Assembly (NCBI GenBank): GCA_040222455.1 | Contig: JAVKDD010000027.1 | Coordinates: 434,001 to 498,000, forward strand | Direction of reading: 5' to 3' | Origin: RHLJ01 sp040222455 | Lineage (GTDB): Bacteria > Bacteroidota > Rhodothermia > Balneolales > Balneolaceae | Length of the DNA stretch: 64,000 bases | Shown: piece by piece, positions 43,955 to 52,938 of the stretch | How the letters are laid out: each line of letters opens with the position of its first letter | Numbering within the stretch: the first letter of the stretch is position 1 | Notes under the pieces: generated by a model | What the model saw: only the letters and a program-made list of their open reading frames with translations | Database searches by the model: none | What the model was told of the DNA's origin: nothing | Position numbers and translations under genes: made by a program

Positions 43955-45849
43955 GAAAAATGGCAATGAAATTTCCTTACATTAATTTTTATTTTGTATG
44001 TATTATAGTTTTAGTGTTAATGCCTTTCTCACAAGGTACTGTATATGCACAAGATGAGTATCCCAGAGAATATACGAATCCGAATGATATAATCGCTTTT
44101 GATAAGTCTACATCGTATGTAGAAGCAATGGAGGTCATTAATCAATTTCTTCAAGAAAACAGAAATAAATTCATAATTGATCAATCTGGTACTGAGGGAA
44201 CTATAGGTGTTAATCTTCCAGCGATGCATTGGGAAGACGCCCTTACATTTATTCTTAGGATAAAATCATTAGGGATAAAAGAGTTTGAAGATTATATAGA
44301 AATAATCCCATTAGCAGAGTTAGAACAAGAAAGAACTGGCGCTCAACCACAACCCGTAGCTACTAATAATCCGAATTCAACTGTAGGCGATATAAATCTT
44401 CAGACTAGAGAAGTTCGGATTAATGCCACATTTTTTGAGGGAAATAAAAGAGCTTTGCAAGAAATTGGAATAGATTGGTCCTCACTTACTAATAATGTGC
44501 CTGATAATATAAATGATATTGTAACAGGTGATGGTATTGACCCAGGTTTAGGAGTACCACAAGGAGTAAACTTTAATGACCAGTTTGTTTCTGTAAATTC
44601 ATTTAATGCTTCTAGTGTTTCACAAAACGTTTTTAATGCGCTAGTTAATTTAGGAGAAGTTGGGCCGGGAATTCGTGTACAGGCTTTATTCAGTGCATTT
44701 GAAGCAGACAACCTTGGAGAAGTAATAGCTACACCTTTCACAAAAGTAGTAGATGGAAAGCAAGGTAGAATTCAAGTTGGTCAAGATTTCTCTATTAAAC
44801 AAAGAGATATTGCAGGAAATGTGACCGATCAATTTTTTAGTACGGGTACTATTCTAACAGTAACACCTAAAGTTGTTAGCTTTAGTGATACTAATTTTGT
44901 GCACCTTCAAATTTCAGTAGAGCGCTCAACTGCTTTACCTGATGCTGTAAGTACAATAATTAATAAGCAAACGGCGAATACCGAAGCACTTTTATTAAAT
45001 GGAGAAGCAACAGCTATTGCAGGATTATATAGAACGGAAGAAAATAAAGTTAGAAGAGGGATTCCAATTCTTAAGGATCTACCACCATGGTTTTTCGGCC
45101 TAAGGTATTTATTTGGATATAACTCTAATGATTTTGTAGAAAATGAACTAATTATAATAGTTCAAGCAGAATTGGTTAAATCACTTGAAGATCGCTTAAA
45201 AGAAAGAACATTTAGTACTCAACGAGAAATCCTGAATGAAACTAAGCAACTTCAAAGAACTACATTAGACAAAGTATTTGAAAATTCAGTAGCCCCCCCA
45301 ATTTTAATTCCTGAAGATACTTTAGAAGAAGAAGAAATTCCGTTGGCAATGGCAACAGATTCAATTAAAACTCCTCCTTTAGAAGATGATTCAGAAATGA
45401 TTGTAGAGGATGTACAAGAGGATATTCCAATTAATAATATTCCTGATGCTACTGAAGTTGAATTAACCGATGAGCAAAAACAACTAGCCGAAGAACTTAG
45501 TTTACCAGTTGATAATCCCGAATTAATGGTTGTAGTACCAAAAGCGTTTAGTTTGGATGAATATTTGGCTAAGAAAGAAAATGGAGAAGAAATAACAGAC
45601 GAAACATCGTCTAATTTGAAATTCTTTGTTATTGGTGGATCTTTTATTGTACAATCTAATGCCAATCGTTTTCAAGAAGATCTAGAAGATCAAGGTTATG
45701 ACACGAGAATTCTTTTTCACCCTGAATCTCGATTCAATTTTGTAGCATATAAAGGTTTTACGGACTTTGACGATGCTGCTAATTATCTGAGATCTATTCG
45801 GTCAGATACTAATTCAGAAGCTTGGTTATTTACCAAACCCAATAACTAA
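43951..45849 (+). CDS. pilQ: secretin (PilQ/GspD) with C-terminal SPOR domain
   Basis: The 632-residue protein has a signal peptide (cleavage near VYA, residue 33), an N-terminal STN-like/N0 region (about 45-125), the secretin core (about 150-400; IRVQALFSAFEADNLGEVIA, VTPKVVSFSDTNFVHLQISV, RRGIPILKDLPPWFFGLRYLF), an acidic linker (about 440-550) and a C-terminal SPOR domain (about 555-632; KFFVIGGSFIVQSNANRFQE). SPOR domains bind denuded peptidoglycan, usually at division sites. The fusion to a secretin is unusual. A strong SD (GGAGGT) precedes the ATG. N1-type repeats are few, so the periplasmic part is short. Confidence 0.9.
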   Translation: MRKMAMKFPYINFYFVCIIVLVLMPFSQGTVYAQDEYPREYTNPNDIIAFDKSTSYVEAMEVINQFLQENRNKFIIDQSGTEGTIGVNLPAMHWEDALTFILRIKSLGIKEFEDYIEIIPLAELEQERTGAQPQPVATNNPNSTVGDINLQTREVRINATFFEGNKRALQEIGIDWSSLTNNVPDNINDIVTGDGIDPGLGVPQGVNFNDQFVSVNSFNASSVSQNVFNALVNLGEVGPGIRVQALFSAFEADNLGEVIATPFTKVVDGKQGRIQVGQDFSIKQRDIAGNVTDQFFSTGTILTVTPKVVSFSDTNFVHLQISVERSTALPDAVSTIINKQTANTEALLLNGEATAIAGLYRTEENKVRRGIPILKDLPPWFFGLRYLFGYNSNDFVENELIIIVQAELVKSLEDRLKERTFSTQREILNETKQLQRTTLDKVFENSVAPPILIPEDTLEEEEIPLAMATDSIKTPPLEDDSEMIVEDVQEDIPINNIPDATEVELTDEQKQLAEELSLPVDNPELMVVVPKAFSLDEYLAKKENGEEITDETSSNLKFFVIGGSFIVQSNANRFQEDLEDQGYDTRILFHPESRFNFVAYKGFTDFDDAANYLRSIRSDTNSEAWLFTKPNN

Positions 45850-45860
45850 ATATTTAGTTA
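45843..45860. repeat. 18-bp perfect palindrome across convergent stops
   Basis: TAACTAAATATTTAGTTA reads the same on both strands and contains the stop codons of both the secretin gene and the convergent hydrolase gene. It may fold as a weak hairpin that ends both transcripts; no long T-run is attached. Confidence 0.45.
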
Positions 45861-46642
45861 GCAATTTGTTTTTGGATAAAGCCAATCGATATTTTATTAA
45901 ATTCGGTTGGTTTTTCAACATTGCAAACATGTCCGCACCGTTCTATAACTTCAAGAAAAGCCTGTTGGTGTTCCATTACAATTTGTTGAACTGGCGGGAG
46001 GAATAAGTGGTCTTCATCTCCCATCACATAAAGAATAGGTGTATTTGTCTCTTTCTCTTTAAAATATTTCAATAAGGGATTTACCGTATGTGTTAGTTTA
46101 AACCATCTTAAAAATTCCTTTTGATATAATTTTTTTGCTTCTCCAATAAATAAATTTCGTGCTTTAGCATGTCTCTTTCTCGGCATAATGATCCATGCAA
46201 ATAGTTTATATAACCACATATATGGAATAACTTTTTTAAAAAGATTACCCATTGTAACTAAAAACCGAGATCTGATATTTAATCTAGTAATAGCACCACA
46301 TAGTATAGCAGATTTTACTCTTTCAGGTTCAAGCTCACTTAGATTTCTAATAATTATTGTACCTAAAGAGACTCCAACAAAATGAGCCTTTTCTATTTTT
46401 AAGTGATCCAATACATCAAAAATATCTTTACTGATATCATCAAAAGTATATTCTCTATCATAATACTTCTGAAGTAAGTCCTTAGATTTTCCATGTCCAC
46501 GTAAATCAACCAATAGTACATTGAATACTTTTTTAAACGCCTTTAATTGCTGAAACCAAATAGATGAACTGCCTCCTGCACCATGTACAAATACAACCCA
46601 GTCTTTCTCTGGAGAACGTTCATATTTTTTATAGTAAAGCAT
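45854..46642 (-). CDS. alpha/beta hydrolase
   Basis: The 262-residue protein is a complete alpha/beta hydrolase: oxyanion HGAGGSSS (about 20-27), catalytic nucleophile Ser92 in FVGVSLGT, an acid in VMGDEDHLF, and the catalytic His in RCGHVCNVEKP near the C-terminus. No signal peptide is seen, so it is probably cytoplasmic. The substrate cannot be assigned; esters, lactones or acyl-thioesters are all possible. It converges on the pilus operon with a four-base gap. Confidence 0.92.
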   Translation of the reverse strand: MLYYKKYERSPEKDWVVFVHGAGGSSSIWFQQLKAFKKVFNVLLVDLRGHGKSKDLLQKYYDREYTFDDISKDIFDVLDHLKIEKAHFVGVSLGTIIIRNLSELEPERVKSAILCGAITRLNIRSRFLVTMGNLFKKVIPYMWLYKLFAWIIMPRKRHAKARNLFIGEAKKLYQKEFLRWFKLTHTVNPLLKYFKEKETNTPILYVMGDEDHLFLPPVQQIVMEHQQAFLEVIERCGHVCNVEKPTEFNKISIGFIQKQIAN

Positions 46643-46747
46643 TTATAAAATTAGTTGTTTGATTTTGGGGATTTTTGAATTTATATATACTTAATGCTAA
46701 GGTAATAAAGCATTAGTATACTTCAAGAAGTTAATTAGAAATACATT

Positions 46748-47533
46748 ATGAGTATATCAAGTAATACGATTTCTTCAACAAAAGATACTGGATTATTAAT
46801 TCCAGGGCACAAGTATTCAGTTAGAATAGCGCAAAATATAAAAGAAAAAGAAGAAGCTCTTAAACTAAGGTTTGATGTATTTAATATCGAACTAGGAGAG
46901 GGATTGGAGTCTTCCTACGTTAAGGAAATGGATGAAGATGAATATGATAGTCAATGTCACCATTTGATTGTTGTTGAAAATAGTACTGACAAGGTAATTG
47001 GTACATATAGAATGCAGGACAACAGCATGGCTGAAGCAGGAAATGGTTTCTATACTCAATCTGAATTTGATCTCACAATATTTCCGAAAGATTTGCTAAA
47101 TAATGTAGTTGAGTTGGGAAGAGCTTGTATTCATTTAGATCACCGAAGTGGACGAGTTTTATACCTTCTATGGAGGGGATTGGCTAAGTATTTAGAACTA
47201 TCAAATAAGCGATATTTATTTGGGTGTTGCTCAATTACCAGTCAAAATCCTGCTGAAGGTCTTGCGGTAAATGAATTTCTAGAAAAGAATAATCATATGC
47301 ATTCGATTTACCACGTACCCGTTCAAAAGGAATATGAGTGCATAAATTTAAAAAACACTTATACTTTTAATACCGAAGTTAAACTTCCACAACTATTCCG
47401 ACTTTATATCGATGTTGGTGTTAAAGTATGCGGTGGACCTGCACTCGACAAAACCTTCAAAACCATAGACTTTCTTATTCTACTAGATAAAGAGACTTTA
47501 TCTGATCAATCTAAAGCACTTTTTTTAAGATAG
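46748..47533 (+). CDS. GNAT-type amino-acid N-acyltransferase (GlsB/OlsB-like)
   Basis: The 261-residue protein belongs to the OlsB/GlsB hemolysin-like acyltransferases that transfer a 3-hydroxy fatty acid from ACP to an amino acid, the first step of ornithine or glycine lipid synthesis. Visible segments: RIAQNIKEKEEALKLRFDVF, DSQCHHLIVVE, VIGTYRMQ, VVELGRACIHLDHRSGRVL and YLFGCCSITSQNPAEG. The following gene is a PlsC-type acyltransferase, as in the glsB-glsA pair of Bacteroides. The amino-acid substrate (ornithine, glycine, or serine-glycine) cannot be read from sequence. Confidence 0.88.
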   Translation: MSISSNTISSTKDTGLLIPGHKYSVRIAQNIKEKEEALKLRFDVFNIELGEGLESSYVKEMDEDEYDSQCHHLIVVENSTDKVIGTYRMQDNSMAEAGNGFYTQSEFDLTIFPKDLLNNVVELGRACIHLDHRSGRVLYLLWRGLAKYLELSNKRYLFGCCSITSQNPAEGLAVNEFLEKNNHMHSIYHVPVQKEYECINLKNTYTFNTEVKLPQLFRLYIDVGVKVCGGPALDKTFKTIDFLILLDKETLSDQSKALFLR

Positions 47534-47551
47534 AAATCTTTAATTTCCTAT

Positions 47552-48343
47552 ATGAGGAATTTAATAGCTATCGGTAAAATTATACTATTCATCTTAGCTA
47601 CGTTTTACCATTACTCTATATTATTATTTGGAAATGTACTTTCAATATTTGGTGGTAACAAAATTAAGTGGAAAGCGAAACGAAGAAAAATCTGGGGCAA
47701 TGCTGTTGCCAGAATTATTGGGATGAGAGTTCTAGTAAATGGAAATCCTCCAAAAACACCTTTTTTTCTCGTTTCAAACCATCTTAGCTATGTTGATGTA
47801 TGGGTTTTATACTCACAATTGAATTGTACATTTATCGCTAAAAGTGAAGTAAAATCGTGGCCAATAATTGGATTCGTACTTGCTACTTCTGGAGTTCTTT
47901 TTGTTGATAGAAGTAAAAGAAAGGATGTAAAGCGGGTAAATGATGAAATATCTAATAATTTAACTGAAGATCAAGGTATAGTGCTTTTTCCTGAGGGAAC
48001 TACAAGTGCTGGACATAATATTTTACCTTTTAAATCTTCTTTATTCCAATATCCCGCCACAGAGGAGCTTCCCGTTTCAGTTGCATCCCTTCATTATGAA
48101 ACTCCAGATACTGAAATACCAGCCTTTAAATCGGTATGTTGGTGGGATGACACTTCTTTTTTTAAACATTTATTTTATCTTTTTGTGATGAATGAGTTTA
48201 CAGCAACAGTTACATTCAGTGAAGAAACAGTTATAAACTCAAATCGAAAAGTACTGGCAAGTTCAACCCAGAAAATATTAGAACGCACATTTAAACCAGT
48301 TATAGATCCTGAGACCTATGCAAAAGCAAGTATTGGTAGTTAG
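47552..48343 (+). CDS. PlsC-type lysophospholipid acyltransferase (GlsA/OlsA-like)
   Basis: The 263-residue membrane protein has N-terminal hydrophobic helices and the 1-acylglycerol-phosphate acyltransferase motifs NHLSYVD (HX4D, His77 and Asp82) and FPEGTTS, with VDRSKRKD between them. In amino-lipid synthesis, OlsA/GlsA adds the second fatty acid to the lyso-lipid made by OlsB/GlsB, whose gene lies 18 bases upstream. A role in ordinary phosphatidic-acid synthesis is the alternative. Its 3' end overlaps the DinB-fold gene by 26 bases. Confidence 0.9.
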   Translation: MRNLIAIGKIILFILATFYHYSILLFGNVLSIFGGNKIKWKAKRRKIWGNAVARIIGMRVLVNGNPPKTPFFLVSNHLSYVDVWVLYSQLNCTFIAKSEVKSWPIIGFVLATSGVLFVDRSKRKDVKRVNDEISNNLTEDQGIVLFPEGTTSAGHNILPFKSSLFQYPATEELPVSVASLHYETPDTEIPAFKSVCWWDDTSFFKHLFYLFVMNEFTATVTFSEETVINSNRKVLASSTQKILERTFKPVIDPETYAKASIGS

Positions 48344-48860
48344 TTCAAATATCTTTTTTCTAAATCAGGGTATCCAATTATTATCGAAGGTTTCTGATGA
48401 TATGTACGCTTCGAATAATGGAACTTACAATAAGAGTGGAATTGGCAGACACTTTCGCCATATAATTGAACACTATCTAAGTATTGTAAATATAAAAAAC
48501 TCGATTCTTGATTATGATGCTAGAGATAGAGACTTGCGACTAGAAAAAGATAGAAAATTTATGATAACTACCATGAAAAGGGTTATTAATTTTTTGGAAA
48601 AGATTTCTGATGAGCCAGAGTTCCTTAAAAAGGAGATCCAAGTTAGAAGTAATGAAGGTATTGGTGAAGAGGATTTACCGTTAAGTACTTCAACAATTCG
48701 CAGAGAGTTTCAGTTTTTGATTAGCCACACAGTACATCATTATGCTCTAATTGGTTTAATATTGAAAACCATGGGTTTTACTCCTTCCCCTGATTTTGGT
48801 GTTGCTCCATCAACACTTAAGTACGAGCAGCAAAAACAAATCAGTGTTCAAGCTTCTTAA
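48318..48860 (+). CDS. DinB-fold protein
   Basis: The 180-residue protein resembles the DinB/YfiT four-helix family, metal-dependent proteins often linked to thiol or stress chemistry. Candidate metal-ligand histidines are in GIGRHFRHIIEHY and HTVHHYALIG. It starts at ATG 48318, 26 bases inside the 3' end of the PlsC gene, and its stop touches the next start, so it is translationally coupled in the lipid operon. A role in lipid modification is possible from context but is not seen in the sequence. Confidence 0.8.
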   Translation: MQKQVLVVSSNIFFLNQGIQLLSKVSDDMYASNNGTYNKSGIGRHFRHIIEHYLSIVNIKNSILDYDARDRDLRLEKDRKFMITTMKRVINFLEKISDEPEFLKKEIQVRSNEGIGEEDLPLSTSTIRREFQFLISHTVHHYALIGLILKTMGFTPSPDFGVAPSTLKYEQQKQISVQAS

Positions 48861-51310
48861 TGTGGAATTCACAAAAGAACTCACGTAAAAAAGTATTTAA
48901 ACTCGGAGTTGGTTTATACTTACTTCTACTCCTAAGTTCGTATTTATTTATTCATTTTTTCCCTTCTAGCGAATATCAACCCTTTACCTTATTTCAAACC
49001 GACTCAAAAGAAATAATTCTTTTTTTTGATGATCCGTTAGAAAATTTAATAGACTTTAATGGGAATGCGTTTAATGAGTATAGTTTGATTTCTATCCCTT
49101 CAGTTTCCAAAAGTTTTGGGTATTCATATTCTGAAATAGCTCGAGATGCTGCTAAAAAAATAGATTCTTTAAATCTTAAATCGATTCAAATTGTAGGTGA
49201 AGGAATCGGGGGAAGTTCAGCGGTTCAATTCGCACATCAATTTCCAACACTAACTAAATCTATTTCTTTGATTGGCGCAAATGGTGTAGTAGAACTTGAA
49301 CTGTTAGGTGGGTACCATTTAAATCATGCAGTATATGGCGCTAAATTTACTTTTTTAAAACTTGTGGATTTATTTATTCCTCATTTTGGAATTTTTGAGG
49401 GCTTAAATATCCGCATCGAACGATCTAGAATACTATATGAATCGGATCAACGCCTTGTTCGAGATGCTTTAAAATCAATTCAAGTTCCAGTATTAATTCA
49501 ACATCCTAATTCTTCAAGAATTCCAAAACAGGTTTCAGAAGAATACTTTCGCTTACTTCCTCAAAGTAGCCTGAAAATATATGAAGTTGGCGATTTAGCA
49601 TTTACTAATGATTTGAAGAACTTCATTTTAACAATAAATGAACATAACAAAATTGATCAAATATCAGAATCTAGATTAGCTCAATCCTTTCTTCCATTTG
49701 ACGATAAAAATAGCATTAAAGCAGAGGGTAGGACTTTAGTTATCCTGATTCTCGTAATTATATTATCTACGTTTATTTCGGAGGATTTGACTTGTATTGG
49801 TACTGGTTTAATGATTGCTCGTGGTTTAATCGGATTTTGGCCAGGAACTTTAGCTTGTTTATTTGGAATATTTTTTGGTGATATTTTATTATTTTTGGCT
49901 GGTAAATGGCTAGCATCAAATACACTTCATAAAGCTCCCTTAAAATGGTTTATAAACGAAAAAGACATTCAAAAATCCTATCATTGGTTTAAAGCAAAGG
50001 GACCAATAATAATAATCGCTAGTCGATTTATACCTGGAACCAGATTTCCAACATATTTTTCGGCAGGTGCTATTGGAGCTAGTTTCTGGATGTTCATTTT
50101 ATATTTTGGAGTGGCTTCAATAATATGGACTCCAGCATTAGTTGGATTAGCTGTATTACTTGGTACACAAATGATCAGTTATTTCGGCTTATATCAAGAA
50201 TTCGCTATATGGGTATTAGTAGGGGTTCTTTCTTTTGCATTTATTCTATTTAAGATCATCATTCCAATGTTTACTTTCAGAGGAAGACGTATTCTGGTTG
50301 GTAAATGGAAAAGGATTGTGAGCTGGGAGTTTTGGAGTCCATTTATTATTTACTCTTTTGTGCTTACGTATGTGTTTAGCTTGTGGATAAAGTATAGGAG
50401 TGCAACTATCTGTACATTAGCAAATCCAGCGATTCGAGAAGGTGGATTCATTAAAGAATCAAAAAAAGAAATACTTGATGCAATAAAAGCTACAGAATCT
50501 GTAGCAAAGTATACATTCATATCAAAAGAAAAATCAGCCGATAAAAAGCTTTCTATAATTGAAGCATTTATGGATGAGTATGATCTAAATTTTCCAATCG
50601 TCATTAAACCTGATGTGGGTGAAAGAGGTAGAGGAGTATTCATTCCAAAGTCTATAAAAGAACTCCGATTCCACCTGAAGAGCATATTTGAAGATCTGAT
50701 TGTTCAGCAATTTATAGAGGGAGAAGAATTCGGTGTTTTTTATTACCGATATCCAACAGAAGAAAACGGACACATTTTTTCGATCACTAAGAAAGAATAT
50801 CTCAAACTATATGGGGATGGAGTACATACATTAGAAGAACTAATTCTCAAAAACCCCAGGGCGGTCTGTTTGGCAGAACTTCACTTCGACAAGCATATCG
50901 ACGACCTTTATGAAATACCAGAAAGAGGTACTGAAATAAAACTAGTTGAACTTGGAACACATGCTAGAGGAGCTATTTTTTATGATGGAAATGAATTCAT
51001 AACCCAAGATTTAAAAAATGAGATGGATCGTATAAGTAAAAGCATTGAAGGGTTTTATTTTGGAAGGTATGATGTTAAAGTACCTACACAACAAGAATTA
51101 ATGAATGGAGAGAATATTACTGTTATTGAGTTAAATGGAATCACTTCTGAATCAACAAACATTTATGATCCCAAACATTCTTTCATTAATGGAATAAGAA
51201 CTTTAATGCAACAGTGGAAAATTGCCTACTCGATCGGTTTCGAGGTTAAAAAGAATAATCCTGAACTAAAAACACCATCATTAAAATATATGCTATCGTT
51301 ACTTCGCTAA
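48860..51310 (+). CDS. fusion of degenerate alpha/beta hydrolase, DedA/VTT and ATP-grasp domains
   Basis: The 816-residue protein has an N-terminal anchor (about 14-34), an alpha/beta-hydrolase-like domain (about 50-260) whose elbow reads GEGIGG (113-118) with Gly115 where the nucleophile Ser belongs, a DedA/VTT domain (about 290-470; IARGLIGFWPGT, ASRFIPGTRFPTYFSAG with the R389-x-P-G-x-R395 motif), another helix (about 493-512) and a C-terminal ATP-grasp domain (about 545-816; VIKPDVGERGRGVF with Lys583, IVQQFIEGEEFGV, ELNGITSES). DedA proteins move lipids; ATP-grasp enzymes ligate carboxylates to amines. I infer a lipid-modifying role. The last gene of the acyltransferase operon. Confidence 0.87.
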   Translation: MWNSQKNSRKKVFKLGVGLYLLLLLSSYLFIHFFPSSEYQPFTLFQTDSKEIILFFDDPLENLIDFNGNAFNEYSLISIPSVSKSFGYSYSEIARDAAKKIDSLNLKSIQIVGEGIGGSSAVQFAHQFPTLTKSISLIGANGVVELELLGGYHLNHAVYGAKFTFLKLVDLFIPHFGIFEGLNIRIERSRILYESDQRLVRDALKSIQVPVLIQHPNSSRIPKQVSEEYFRLLPQSSLKIYEVGDLAFTNDLKNFILTINEHNKIDQISESRLAQSFLPFDDKNSIKAEGRTLVILILVIILSTFISEDLTCIGTGLMIARGLIGFWPGTLACLFGIFFGDILLFLAGKWLASNTLHKAPLKWFINEKDIQKSYHWFKAKGPIIIIASRFIPGTRFPTYFSAGAIGASFWMFILYFGVASIIWTPALVGLAVLLGTQMISYFGLYQEFAIWVLVGVLSFAFILFKIIIPMFTFRGRRILVGKWKRIVSWEFWSPFIIYSFVLTYVFSLWIKYRSATICTLANPAIREGGFIKESKKEILDAIKATESVAKYTFISKEKSADKKLSIIEAFMDEYDLNFPIVIKPDVGERGRGVFIPKSIKELRFHLKSIFEDLIVQQFIEGEEFGVFYYRYPTEENGHIFSITKKEYLKLYGDGVHTLEELILKNPRAVCLAELHFDKHIDDLYEIPERGTEIKLVELGTHARGAIFYDGNEFITQDLKNEMDRISKSIEGFYFGRYDVKVPTQQELMNGENITVIELNGITSESTNIYDPKHSFINGIRTLMQQWKIAYSIGFEVKKNNPELKTPSLKYMLSLLR

Positions 51311-51789
51311 AATTTTAATCTTTTAGAAGCGAAGAAAGACTTCAATAAATATTCAGCATCGTTCTCTAATATTCCTTGAATAACTTCAGGTTTATGATTC
51401 AGAGATTTATTTTGAGTTATATTAAATACGCTTCCACTCGCTCCAGCTTTAGCATCAGAAGCACCAAAAACTAGAGTTCCAATTTTAGACCAAATAAGTG
51501 CTCCAGCACACATTGGACAAGGTTCGAGGGTTACATATAAGGTGCATTCTCTAAGATACTTTTCTCCCAATGTATCACAGGCCGCTGATATAGCCAGCAT
51601 TTCGGCGTGTGCAGTTGGATCGTTTAAACGTTCTACTTGATTATATCCCTTTCCTACAATCGAGTTGTTATGAACAACTATAGCACCAACAGGTACTTCA
51701 CCCTCTTCAAAAGCTTGCTCTGCAAGCATTATAGCTTGTGCCATAAATCTAAAATGAGGTTGCCATAGCGGATCTTTTAAATTATCCAT
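51307..51789 (-). CDS. tadA: tRNA adenosine(34) deaminase
   Basis: The 160-residue protein shows the cytidine-deaminase-like zinc motifs HAE (His61, Glu63) in DPTAHAEMLAI and PCPMC (Cys91, Cys94) in EPCPMCAGALIW. It matches TadA, which converts A34 to inosine in tRNA-Arg(ACG), an essential step in decoding. Family marks VGAIVVHNN and ASDAKAGASGS are present. A guanine-deaminase-like role is less likely. The 3' end overlaps the fusion gene by four bases in convergent orientation. Confidence 0.94.
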   Translation of the reverse strand: MDNLKDPLWQPHFRFMAQAIMLAEQAFEEGEVPVGAIVVHNNSIVGKGYNQVERLNDPTAHAEMLAISAACDTLGEKYLRECTLYVTLEPCPMCAGALIWSKIGTLVFGASDAKAGASGSVFNITQNKSLNHKPEVIQGILENDAEYLLKSFFASKRLKF

Positions 51790-51847
51790 TTTTACTTGAT
51801 TGATGGGTTAGCTTTTATCTACCTTCGTATCAAATTAATTCAATTTC

Positions 51848-52390
51848 ATGCAAAAAGTAGAAGAAAGTATAAAAGAGTATTTGCTCGAGAAAATCAGAAC
51901 AATTCCTGATTTTCCAAAACCAGGCATTCAATTTAAAGACATCACAACTTTGTTAGAAGACAAAAAGGCTCTTCAACTTACTTCACTATTACTATGTGAG
52001 CCATTTAGAGAAATTAAAGTAGATTATGTAGTGGGTTTAGAATCACGTGGGTTTCTTTTTGGAACAAATATGGCACAGGACTTAAATGCTGGATTTATTC
52101 CTATACGAAAACCAGGGAAACTTCCATCGCATACAATTTCTGAAACCTATGCGCTCGAATATGGAGAAGATTCGTTAGAACTACATAGTGATGCTTTTAA
52201 AGAAGGCTCTAAAGTTGTAGTTCATGACGATTTGATTGCTACTGGAGGCTCAGCAGCAGCAGCAACTCGGTTAGTTGAGCGACTTGGCGGAGAGGTCATA
52301 GCCTATTCTTTTATAATGGAACTTAGTTTTCTAAAGGGGAGAGAAGCTTTAAGTAAAACCGCTCCAGTTGAAAGTATTATTATTATCTAA
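51848..52390 (+). CDS. apt: adenine phosphoribosyltransferase
   Basis: Apt makes AMP from adenine and PRPP in purine salvage. The 180-residue protein has the PRPP-binding motif VVVHDDLIATGGSA (about 122-135), the N-terminal IRTIPDFPKPGIQFKDIT characteristic of Apt, and GLESRGFLFG. It is divergent from tadA. A possible promoter is TTG (51800-51802) and TACCTTCG (51820-51827), one mismatch to the Bacteroidota TAnnTTTG; this is tentative. Confidence 0.96.
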   Translation: MQKVEESIKEYLLEKIRTIPDFPKPGIQFKDITTLLEDKKALQLTSLLLCEPFREIKVDYVVGLESRGFLFGTNMAQDLNAGFIPIRKPGKLPSHTISETYALEYGEDSLELHSDAFKEGSKVVVHDDLIATGGSAAAATRLVERLGGEVIAYSFIMELSFLKGREALSKTAPVESIIII

Positions 52391-52446
52391 ACTCTAGAAA
52401 CAAAAACTGGTTATTGATCTATAATTGATTAATCAAATAATTAATC

Positions 52447-52453
52447 AAGGAGG
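52447..52453 (+). promoter_or_regulatory. very strong Shine-Dalgarno of the lipoprotein gene
   Basis: AAGGAGG lies five bases before the lipoprotein ATG and is the most complete anti-Shine-Dalgarno match I see in the window. It supports the chosen start and suggests efficient translation. Confidence 0.7.
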
Positions 52454-52458
52454 ATCAA

Positions 52459-52938
52459 ATGAAAGCTATTCAAAATAGCCAACTGGCTTTTATTGTTTTT
52501 AGCGTGCTATTTCTTCAGGCTTGTAATAAGTCGTTAGTAGTTAAAAATGTAAACTATGCCCAACAAATTGAATCAGTTTTAATACCAGATGCAGAGGGGA
52601 TAGTAACTGATGTGCGACATAGTATTAGCTATTCTATTCTACCATTCCAATACGAAGAATTTCAAGATTCCAGTGACGTTCTGCTAACCGAAGTGAGAAT
52701 GATTAGAAATAATGAAGGGTATTATTTTATAACAGCAGACAAGTTTAAACATGTTTATGTAATGGCTCCTAAAAAAGGAGAGTTAAAGCTTGAGAAAAAA
52801 ATTCTAGTAGATGAGGACGGAATATTTGCACCGGCATTTAATTGGAGAGCCCCCTTGGTGCAGTTAATTGATAATTCAAATGAAGCTATAATTTTATTAA
52901 ACGAAAAAGGTATTTATAAAGGAGAGGTTCCATCATGA
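52459..52938 (+). CDS. lipoprotein of unknown function
   Basis: The 159-residue protein has a lipoprotein signal (VFSVLFLQAC, Cys22) and a beta-rich body with no motif I recognise. Its stop overlaps the start of the following coiled-coil gene (ATGA), so the two are translationally coupled and probably form a pair. The strong SD upstream argues it is well expressed. Confidence 0.8.
   Translation: MKAIQNSQLAFIVFSVLFLQACNKSLVVKNVNYAQQIESVLIPDAEGIVTDVRHSISYSILPFQYEEFQDSSDVLLTEVRMIRNNEGYYFITADKFKHVYVMAPKKGELKLEKKILVDEDGIFAPAFNWRAPLVQLIDNSNEAIILLNEKGIYKGEVPS

Noticed and set aside
45252..45665. Serine-rich minus-strand frame opposite the secretin
   Set aside because: Antisense shadow of the acidic linker; fully inside a well-supported gene.
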